DNA of 64,000 bases from Sphingobacteriales bacterium (GTDB lineage Bacteria; Bacteroidota; Bacteroidia; Chitinophagales; Chitinophagaceae), in assembly GCA_004144185.1 (NCBI GenBank), contig SEFP01000003.1:62001-126000 (forward strand), read 5' to 3'. Below the pieces are notes generated by a model. That model was not told the DNA's origin. It saw only the letters and a list, made by a program, of their open reading frames with translations, and searched no databases. The translations under genes and the position numbers were made by a program. This document shows, piece after piece, positions 55,701 through 62,602 of the stretch (positions within the stretch are counted from its first letter, which is position 1; every line of letters starts with the position of its first letter).

Positions 55701-57019
55701 ACGATAACTTCGACGGCACCCCCCTGATGCTGCAAACGGACACCACCCGTCTTGCACAATACAAACTCAACGGCTCCCCAACCATCAACTGGGAAGCACA
55801 GACCACTTCCCTGAAGATTTATGCGGTTGAACACCTCCCGGTAGCCACCCTCTACGGTGCTTCCGGCTATGGTGGAGCGGTGGCCGCCCTATCCCCGGGC
55901 GACTACTACCCCGTAAGCTTCTTTACCCGTGGCCTTCCCATGACAGGCCCTGCCGCCGTTCGGGTCAAAGCCGGCTATGAAGCCATCCTGTATTCCAACA
56001 CCAACCCGGGCTCCCCCGGTGGCGACTCCCTGATCGTTCCCTCGGGTGCCAACCTGGCCAACCTGGGTGCGTTCAGCCGTCCCAACGGCAGCAGCTGGAG
56101 CGGATATGTGTCTTCGGTTCGCATCCGTTCGGCGCGTCCGGATCAGGCCATCGGCTATTCTGATTGCAGCTACGGCGGGGTGAGCGCCCGTCTTCCCGAA
56201 GGCTCCTATCCCGTAGCCATGCTCCAAGGGCTGAACCTCCAGAGTCAGGCGCTCTCCTCCCTGCGGGTGGCGGGTGGCTACGAGGCGGTCCTTTACCAGA
56301 ACGACGCCTTCAGCGGCGACTCCCTGACTCTTAGAGGCGATCAAAGCTGTTTGGTGTCTCAGGGCTGGAACGACAAAGCCGCTTCGCTGCGTATCCGTCC
56401 CATGGCCCCGGTAGCCGCTACGCTGTATCCCAACTGCAACTACGGCGGCACCGAGCTTAAACTGCCGGAAGGCACCTACAACCTGAGTGCCCTGCAAGCC
56501 AAAGGCTTTGACAACGACCAGTTGTCTTCGCTGAAGGTGGACACCAACTACGAGGCTTTGCTTTATCAGCACGACTACCTGAGCGGGCCTGTGTTCAAGG
56601 TCATCGGTTCCATGATCTGCCTGGCAACCACCTACTATACCGGAAGCACGACGGGAGTGGATGACCAGACCACTTCCATGATCATCCGGCGCCGGATCGG
56701 ACCAGCCGGTGCCTCTCGTAAAGCCGGGCCGCAGGACCAGGAGTCGGGTGCCATAGAGGCGCTGGAGCTATCGGCCCAGCCGTCTGTGTATCCTAATCCG
56801 GTGACTGACCGCTTGTATGTGCGGTTAGCGGCTGCCAGTGCATCGGTGGTATCCTATCAGATCCTGGATGCGATGGGCCGCACGGTGCTGGTGGGTACGC
56901 AGCTGGAAGGGCCGGGTCAGAGCGTGGATGTGAGCCGTCTGCCTGTTGGGCTGTACGTGCTACGCCTGCAATTTGCCGGTGCACAGGCTCCGGTGGTGCT
57001 GCCGTTCACCAAGCAGTAA
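52793..57019 (+). CDS. T9SS-secreted metzincin protease with nine beta/gamma-crystallin modules
   Basis: 1408 residues. The signal peptide ends near AHGQ. The protease domain has HELGHVFGLQH (zinc ligands H165, H169, H175; catalytic E166) and the Met-turn PIMGAGG. A beta-sandwich of about 130 residues follows. From about residue 425 there are nine modules of 85-100 residues with the beta/gamma-crystallin pattern (LYNNCNNF, GxY, LSSLKV, GYEAVLYQNDNFSGDSL). Most carry calcium-type motifs such as NDKTSS and DNQTSS. The C-terminus is a T9SS type A domain (VYPNPVTDRLYVRL to VVLPFTKQ). A surface or secreted calcium-binding protease is inferred. The 3' half is much more GC-rich than the 5' half. It has one TTCCGGAA copy. 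Confidence 0.9.
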   Translation: MQKHYTWLFLIAALLTTPFAHGQLNSYPQALAEGGGCIYLDFDGHSLPAGSAWNNHLAYTAAASGLDAATVKLIYESVREDFIPFNVTVTTDAGIYNTFIPNRRIRCIISPSSLTTIGIEAKNAGHPNDPDIYGNAITSSYGQIDPLCWIFTTNTYQNCADVISHELGHVFGLQHRNLPGGGIFNSATRWGPIMGAGGHAILHWSDGEYECLRGEERVADPVERQSDLLTIGDAIVAQCNDPNETSYRWRNPLEETYDPTPLTRTGNQLQGSGVIRQHGLRGPDDVYNFTFAIYERQRVRLTIKSIFRGSLTNQAVRRYGNIRLHATLFTPYRQYHIPIDYSAGPEPTDQDVIIDENLAPGTYRLRVKGEAYNRAVWYNLRGVRWADIFDDPILNDNRGNYSEYGSIGSFKVEGLLGEILPSRCALLYNRAAYLGVPMLISSGSYTMNDLKAIGIEQHEIRSLKVVPGYEIEVYDQDNCNGPSLVLFADDDDLSNNPFSTADPTGWDRHITSIAMRKERGATVYSNGNYGSAPLAIPRGAYNQESLTRFGLDSAALSSLQVRPGYEIQLFSGDEFKGYSIVLTADLPNLATKVFPTAGTWDNRARSIIVRKIGTPVVTAFNDCNNFTTTPIPFTEGRYTAKDLLARGLAFKTLSSLKVTAGYEAVLYASDTFQGASLSLTANTPCLTANPLPGGPNWNDKTASLIVRKYQAPVVTLYNNCNNFTTTPVPLTEGFYTVADLKDRGLDSGQLSSLKITPGYEAVLYTGNYLTGHSVRLTSDALCLTNNTFPGGGTWNDKTSSLQVRALPKAVAWMYAALNYSNGPAGPSPLPVGDYDLSELNRRGIGNDALSSIKVDSGYEMVLYQNDNFSGDSLILAANTPSLDYFTLQSSTGNWLGASSWDNQTSSLRVRTATTGAPKAWAYPSNTFQGLEVALAPGTYSMAALKARGLNNDALRALRLAPGYGATLYENDNFDGTPLMLQTDTTRLAQYKLNGSPTINWEAQTTSLKIYAVEHLPVATLYGASGYGGAVAALSPGDYYPVSFFTRGLPMTGPAAVRVKAGYEAILYSNTNPGSPGGDSLIVPSGANLANLGAFSRPNGSSWSGYVSSVRIRSARPDQAIGYSDCSYGGVSARLPEGSYPVAMLQGLNLQSQALSSLRVAGGYEAVLYQNDAFSGDSLTLRGDQSCLVSQGWNDKAASLRIRPMAPVAATLYPNCNYGGTELKLPEGTYNLSALQAKGFDNDQLSSLKVDTNYEALLYQHDYLSGPVFKVIGSMICLATTYYTGSTTGVDDQTTSMIIRRRIGPAGASRKAGPQDQESGAIEALELSAQPSVYPNPVTDRLYVRLAAASASVVSYQILDAMGRTVLVGTQLEGPGQSVDVSRLPVGLYVLRLQFAGAQAPVVLPFTKQ

Positions 57020-57040
57020 TCACCACCAGATAACCCTACA

Positions 57041-57081
57041 ATGCCCGTCCGAAAGACGATTCTCCGGACGGGCATTTTTTA
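57041..57081 (+). terminator. Intrinsic terminator after the metzincin gene
   Basis: ATGCCCGTCCG pairs with CGGACGGGCAT (57065-57075), followed by six T. Confidence 0.88.
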
Positions 57082-57188
57082 CATTTCCGGTACTCTCTCG
57101 TTTCAAACCGTTACGCTACCCTATTGCAAGCTTTTTTGTTTCCTTCTACGAATGCCATAGAGAATTTCATTTTTGCAGACAATCTTGC

Positions 57189-57470
57189 TTAGATAGATGT
57201 ATAGTCCCCCAAGGAACTATCTACTGTACTACAGCTTTTTCCTTCTTTTCCGGTATCTACAGCTGCCAGCACCAGCGCGTTATCTTGCTCGAGCACATTT
57301 AACAGGCATTCACACTCAAAATAGGTAGAGACATCAGAATCGGTTTGAATTGACAAATACATTTGCCCGACCTTATTAAATAAATAAAAAACATGCTCCG
57401 CAGGAACACCCGAAGTAGGCTCCTGCATCTCAAGAACGACCTTCTTCCGAAAGAACAGCTGGCACCTCAT
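57189..57470 (-). CDS. Hypothetical protein, doubtful
   Basis: 93 residues from ATG 57470; an inner ATG begins MQEPTSGVPAEHVFYLFNK. Composition is protein-like (AEHVFYLFNKVGQMYLSIQT, FECECLLNVLEQ) with three cysteines, but there is no family match I recognise and no nearby partner. It lies in the 57020-57650 spacer, antiparallel to both flanking genes. A chance frame is possible. Confidence 0.4.
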   Translation of the reverse strand: MRCQLFFRKKVVLEMQEPTSGVPAEHVFYLFNKVGQMYLSIQTDSDVSTYFECECLLNVLEQDNALVLAAVDTGKEGKSCSTVDSSLGDYTSI

Positions 57471-57523
57471 TTTCAGCCCGACCTTTCCGGAAGAAACAGA
57501 TCTATAAAGAATACGAATAAAAA

Positions 57524-57539
57524 TTTATTTATAAATAAA
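57524..57539. repeat. 16-bp AT palindrome upstream of the PLC-like gene
   Basis: TTTATTTATAAATAAA is a perfect palindrome about 110 bp before the ATG at 57651, in an AT-rich stretch. It could be a regulator site or simple low complexity. Confidence 0.35.
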
Positions 57540-57650
57540 AAAACCTTTTTCCGATTATGACCAAGTCCTCCACTTCTTTTGACTCTGTGCGGTCTGACAC
57601 TTTAAACACCCTCCTTCTCTTTTCTTACTTCAAAAACCCCTATTTCAACT

Positions 57651-60600
57651 ATGATAAGAAACCTCTACGCGATACTGCTCGGCCTCCTCTGCCTGTTCCG
57701 TATCTCCAACGCCCACGGGCAAGCTCAAGTAAATAACTGGACCTATGGCGCTCCTGTAAATTATCTGTACAGTCCGGGTACCCTGTACAACAGCTATGAG
57801 AAAACCAATCTCAACCCCTCCGGTACAGTAGCCAATAACACCGGATATTTAGCTTGGGCTGACAAGTCCGATGGGGAGCTGAAGATAGCTTCGGTGTTTA
57901 ATCAACTTTCCCAGGGCGACGAGTTTGCAACCGGTAAGCCCCCCATCACCACCGGTTATAAAACGTACACCTCTCCTTCTATGTTTGAATACGAAGGAGA
58001 CGCCTATGTTAGTTTTATGACTATCAATAATTACAATCAGCATTTTCTTCAGATCTTGCGGATTAACATCAATGGTACAACCGAGCTGACGACTAATATC
58101 AATTTATTGAATAAGCCTTCTGGCGTAGCTATTGCTGCTGCAAAGGTTGGAGGTACCGGTGGTCAGGATGCCGTTGCTGTAGTGATGACAGATCTTGCTA
58201 CCAAGCAGATATCTGTGTTATGTCTTCGAAATTCAAACCCACCAGGGGTAAAAGCACAGTTTCATACTATTAACATAATTAACGGGTCTATTCAAATCGG
58301 CCAGCAAACGGAATACAGCCCCTCGGCCTGCAATTATGGCCCTGGTCGCGTTGGCATCGCTTGGGCGGGAAACGGTAACCATATTCTCAATGTGGGGGTG
58401 CTCACCGTAGATACCGCTGGAAGCATGTCTTTTTCGCTAAAAAAAACATATGCAACCGAAAGCAGCGACAATACTCCGGTGCTGCTTCGTGGCCCTCTGG
58501 AATCGGAGATTTCCCTGTTCTGGAAAGGCAACGGTAACCAGAACCTGACGCAGGGCATGTTCACGGAAAGCGATTACACGTTACAGCGTAAACTCATTCA
58601 ACGCAGCGGCTCTGTTATTATCAGTAATAATGCACCAGCTGTTTTCTACAGCGGCGATCTGGAGAACTATATCATGTACGTAGGTACAGATAAGAACCAG
58701 TTCTGGAAACTAAAAGCGACTAACTATCGGGGGGCTTCAGCCGCTGTATCTGTGCCATCTGCCCAATACTGGAACTTCTCGGCACCCAAACCAACGGACT
58801 ATGAAAACGAGACTGCTAGTTTTAAAAATCATTCCACAATTACCAGCAGCCTTAATCCTTCCGCAATATCTATAAATGGCACATCTTACTTAGCCTGGGT
58901 AGAAGGGACAAAAGTGTATACAGGCTGGTCAAGAGGACAGTTTACGTCCGACGAAAGTATAGGAAGGGAACATATGATTGTCTACCCTACAAATGAAGAA
59001 ACCTATAGCCCTCCGTCTGTGTTTAGTCGTAAAGGTGTGCCATACGTAGCGTTTGTAGATGCCAACAACATAGGGCGTATAATCATACGCCGTATGCTTT
59101 CTAAATCTCTTGTTGGTTATTATCATTATTATGAGGGTTACGACGATAGGACTGTGCTTGAGTCTTATATTGACCTTGCTAATATTCCAAACATTGGCTC
59201 CGCAAATATTGCCCTGTCATTTGCCTCTTCAAGCAATGACACAAATGTACTAGTCGTTACAAATCTGGATACAAAACAAATCCTGGTAGGAAAAATAGCT
59301 TGCAGGACTTCTAATCTCCCCGTCGGCTCTCCCTGGATATGGCGGGATGTTGATAGTTTTTATATTTACAAAAATCCGGTTCCTATCGGACACACGACGG
59401 ACTATTACGCTTCTGCTTGCTCTGCGGATACCTCAAATGTACTCATCGCATGGGCAGGAACCGGTAACAAATTTCTCAATCTCGGCCTCTGCACAACTAA
59501 CCCTGCAAACGGCGCCTCCCAAGTGGTGCTCAAGCGCACTTACACCAATGAAACAACAGATGAGGCACCACTACTGGTGAAAGAAGGCAAAGGCAATATC
59601 GCCCTTTATTGGAATGGGCAAAATAATACAAACCTGAATGTAGGAACCTTTACCTTGCAGGATTACACCTTGCGTCAAAAAGCCGTGATTGCGGCGACAG
59701 GAGCAACCATTAGCGCCAGTGGCACACCTGCGGTACTGCAAACAAATGAGCTATGCCGTACTGTCCTGTATATAAAGTCTGGCACGGGCGGTGAGCTCTG
59801 GAAGTTTAAAGGCGTTAACTATGAATATGCGAACTGGATGGGTCGTCTGCTGAATCCGAATCTGAAATTCAAACAGATCACCCTGCCTGGCTCTATAAAT
59901 GCTGGTGGCGCCCAACCTACAAAGTGTGATCCAGACTTTCATTTTGGGCCGTATTTGTCCGATTCTTATAAGAAATCCCAGATCTTCACAGTCCGAGATC
60001 AGCTTTATAAGCACGGTGCCCGTTATTTAGATCTCCTCCTGTCTACCAATACCAAAAGTAGCGATGCCGTACAGACAATCAACGACTACCAGGAAACTAA
60101 GTTGAAAACAGGGTTTTCGATGGGCTATGAAAATTATTTTTATACATGTAATGGCGAGCCCTTTGACCAGGTACTCACGGACGTACAGGAGTTCTTGGAT
60201 AACAACCCCAATGAGTTTGTGGTGATCAAGGTGAGTATGGTATCATCGACAAACGGCATGCTCAAGTCCGAGTACTTTGTACCTTTCGGTAGTGTTACAA
60301 CTTATTTTCCACGGGACACTGTACTTGGAGTACACAATGTGTATGCAGCTAACCGCGCACTGGAAGCAGCTGTAAACCGACCGAACCGACTCAATCGACT
60401 ACTTACACCGGCCTATGCAAATGAAACGCTTCAGGATTTGGGCGAATACCCAATCAGCAAGCTTCTGGGAAAGATGATCGTTGTAGACGGTAGGTTTGGA
60501 AGTAATGTAGTCAATAATATATTCCCGTTAATCAATTATTATAGACAAGGCTATGTACCTCTAACAAACAGCCCTCAAGCAGCAGATAGTGCTTATGAAT

Positions 60601-61322
60601 ATTCAAAATTTTTTGGTATTTCTGGGAACAGCTGGGACTACGTGGGCGCTGGTCCTTTGGGCATAATAAACACCTTTAACCGAGCGCAAGCTGCTTTGAC
60701 TTATGACAACCTACAGGCTCCTTACGATCGAATAGCAACATATGGAAGATGGCTTAATCGTAGATATAAAGACAGTGTAATAACAAATATAAACCCAATT
60801 CATATGGTCAGTTCTGCAATGTTGCATGACAACGCAAACTCTTTTGAATATAATACCCACTCAAGCAGATACCTGGTATCTAGGATTTCCGACTGGAGAT
60901 ACTCCTCTCTTACTAAGCCGAGTCGCTGCTTTACTATTGCGGCTTTCGAGCAATTCAGCAGCTGGATGACCGATGCCGTTATAGATCTGAACCTTTGGCG
61001 CAACCCTGCGCCCAATAGTGCTAATATGGCCCGACGAACCAACCTCGAAAATGGCGAAGATGAAAATCGCATGTTAGGTATGGGTGATGCAAATTATGGT
61101 CAGCAAGTTCTTCAGGTAAGCCCCAACCCGGCCGGAGCACACTTTGACCTAACAGTGCAACAAGCAGCCGATATCATTATCACCGATATGCAGGGCCGTG
61201 CAATGGTAACCCGTCGGGTGGAAGCCGGCCTTACTGAAATTGATTGTAGACACTGGAACCCAGGTATTTACTTGGTGCGCAACACCAACACTGGTGAAGT
61301 GGTAAAGCTTCTGAAGCTTTAA
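57651..61322 (+). CDS. T9SS-secreted protein with duplicated beta-rich region and degenerate PI-PLC X-like domain
   Basis: 1223 residues. Signal peptide (YAILLGLLCLFRISNAHGQ). Two homologous beta-rich blocks of roughly 300-400 residues, probably propeller-like, share motifs such as GIAWAGNGNHILNVGV/LIAWAGTGNKFLNLGL and LYWNGQNNTNLNVG. A PLC X-like domain (about 740-1090) follows, with FKQITLPGSINAGG, RDQLYKHGARYLDLLLS and FLDNNPNEFVVIKVS. The expected first catalytic His in GSHNAG is Ile749. The Arg of the RYLDxR region is Leu and the second His region reads YTCNGEP, so phosphodiesterase activity is unlikely. The T9SS domain (VSPNPAGAHFDLTV ... GIYLVRN) ends the protein. Ligand binding at the cell surface is inferred. 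Confidence 0.8.
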   Translation: MIRNLYAILLGLLCLFRISNAHGQAQVNNWTYGAPVNYLYSPGTLYNSYEKTNLNPSGTVANNTGYLAWADKSDGELKIASVFNQLSQGDEFATGKPPITTGYKTYTSPSMFEYEGDAYVSFMTINNYNQHFLQILRININGTTELTTNINLLNKPSGVAIAAAKVGGTGGQDAVAVVMTDLATKQISVLCLRNSNPPGVKAQFHTINIINGSIQIGQQTEYSPSACNYGPGRVGIAWAGNGNHILNVGVLTVDTAGSMSFSLKKTYATESSDNTPVLLRGPLESEISLFWKGNGNQNLTQGMFTESDYTLQRKLIQRSGSVIISNNAPAVFYSGDLENYIMYVGTDKNQFWKLKATNYRGASAAVSVPSAQYWNFSAPKPTDYENETASFKNHSTITSSLNPSAISINGTSYLAWVEGTKVYTGWSRGQFTSDESIGREHMIVYPTNEETYSPPSVFSRKGVPYVAFVDANNIGRIIIRRMLSKSLVGYYHYYEGYDDRTVLESYIDLANIPNIGSANIALSFASSSNDTNVLVVTNLDTKQILVGKIACRTSNLPVGSPWIWRDVDSFYIYKNPVPIGHTTDYYASACSADTSNVLIAWAGTGNKFLNLGLCTTNPANGASQVVLKRTYTNETTDEAPLLVKEGKGNIALYWNGQNNTNLNVGTFTLQDYTLRQKAVIAATGATISASGTPAVLQTNELCRTVLYIKSGTGGELWKFKGVNYEYANWMGRLLNPNLKFKQITLPGSINAGGAQPTKCDPDFHFGPYLSDSYKKSQIFTVRDQLYKHGARYLDLLLSTNTKSSDAVQTINDYQETKLKTGFSMGYENYFYTCNGEPFDQVLTDVQEFLDNNPNEFVVIKVSMVSSTNGMLKSEYFVPFGSVTTYFPRDTVLGVHNVYAANRALEAAVNRPNRLNRLLTPAYANETLQDLGEYPISKLLGKMIVVDGRFGSNVVNNIFPLINYYRQGYVPLTNSPQAADSAYEYSKFFGISGNSWDYVGAGPLGIINTFNRAQAALTYDNLQAPYDRIATYGRWLNRRYKDSVITNINPIHMVSSAMLHDNANSFEYNTHSSRYLVSRISDWRYSSLTKPSRCFTIAAFEQFSSWMTDAVIDLNLWRNPAPNSANMARRTNLENGEDENRMLGMGDANYGQQVLQVSPNPAGAHFDLTVQQAADIIITDMQGRAMVTRRVEAGLTEIDCRHWNPGIYLVRNTNTGEVVKLLKL

Positions 61323-61352
61323 GTCTCAGGAAGTTCCAGAATTCTGATTCCG

Positions 61353-61395
61353 ACAAGAGTCTCCAGCCAAGCATTTGCGGGTCGGAGACTCTTGT
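61353..61395 (+). terminator. Long-loop hairpin after the PLC-like gene
   Basis: ACAAGAGTCTCC pairs with GGAGACTCTTGT over 12 bp with a 19-nt loop, about 30 bp after the stop. Little T-run. The following 61400-61770 stretch is non-coding with frequent stops, and I see no recognisable feature in it. Confidence 0.55.
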
Positions 61396-61775
61396 TGCAT
61401 TTGGGAGACTCCGTGTAAGTAGAACAAATGATCTTGGTTCGTTAAGGGTTCGTAAGCATAAGCGATTTGGCTCGCTCTCAAAAGAAGTTAGTGTGGCCAA
61501 GAAGCGCTTATTTCTGCTAATACTTTTGTGTCGCCTATGAAATCACTTGGTAAGATGATAGCAAGTAAGGAGTATTAAGGTCCATGATCTAAGGCGCAGG
61601 CTCATTCGGGCCAGATGATTAAATAAAAAAGTATGCTTACAGGATGTAACAGAGCGAACTGAAATAGGGAGTCCTTCCATTTCTTTTGTAGAGACTCATT
61701 AAGGAAAAGGATTTAAACAGCCTTCAATCGCAGTCCTGCAAATACTCCCTTCATTTATGCAACGCTAGCGCGGGT

Positions 61776-61949
61776 GTAATATCCTATCAGATCCTGGATG
61801 CGATGGGCCGCACGGTGCTGCACGGCACACAACTGGAGGCCCCGGGCCAGAGTGTGAATGTGAGTGGTCTTCCGATTGGGATGTACGTGTTGCGCCTGCA
61901 ATGGTCTGGCGCTCCGGCTCCGGTGGTGTTGCCGTTCACCAAGCGGTAA
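61776..61949 (+). pseudogene. Orphan fragment of a T9SS sorting-domain gene
   Basis: An open stretch of 58 codons (ISYQILDAMGRTVLHGTQL ... VLPFTKR, then stop) closely matches the last 57 residues of the metzincin protein at 56849-57019. It lacks a start and everything upstream; similarity fades at about 61760. A degenerate hairpin like that gene's terminator follows at 61994-62031 (AAACGCCC/GGGCGTTT). It is the 3' relic of a further paralogue, left by deletion or recombination. Confidence 0.85.
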
Positions 61950-62230
61950 TCGCAGCACGCATTAGGGAAGGTATAGGACCCTCTTCTACCTACAAACGCC
62001 CGTCTGGTTGTTCGCATCCGGAAGGGCGTTTGCATGGCAGGGGATCTCTGAGCGGTGGCTTCCGGAAACAAGGGTAGCTGCGGATCTGGTCTTTTGGAAT
62101 GCCTGCTTCCCGGGGGTCCTCACCGAAATAAAGTGGGTGCGCACTCAAATAAAATGTTTTCTCTCTCAAAATCCGGGAAGGTGCTTGCGGGTGCTCCAAG
62201 GCAGGAGTTGCTTTGCAGGATTCCCTTCCG

Positions 62231-62267
62231 GAAGACAGTTACCGAAGACAGTTACCGAAGACAGTTA
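62231..62267 (+). repeat. 13-bp tandem repeat, 2.8 copies
   Basis: GAAGACAGTTACC repeats exactly at 62231 and 62244, and a partial copy starts at 62257. It begins with the last three bases of a TTCCGGAA copy. The surrounding 61950-62602 spacer contains no convincing gene. Confidence 0.8.
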
Positions 62268-62602
62268 TTTAAGTTCCGGGAAACAGCACCAGATAAGTTA
62301 TTCTCGGACAGACTTCTAGATTTTCACTTTTACTCTTCAAAACACCCGTTCCCATCATGGCCATAACCCTTTGGATTCAGCCCTACGCACGCACAGACTC
62401 TTTTGGCGGCACCTCATCAATTTCTAATGTCGATTCAGAATTATACGCCTTTCAATGCAGTGTATAGCGCCCTAAATGGAGATATCCATTTGTAATGCGT
62501 TCCAGTCCTGTAACAAAAGCTAGATAATTCAGGTCGCGTCGCATCCGCTTCGGATACTTGCTGTTTACGTTCTCATCTTTTATTTCCCTTTAACCTTTTT
62601 AC

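Noticed and set aside
61400-61770. Possible insertion-sequence remnant
   Set aside because: No terminal repeats, no transposase motif in any frame and no target duplication could be seen.
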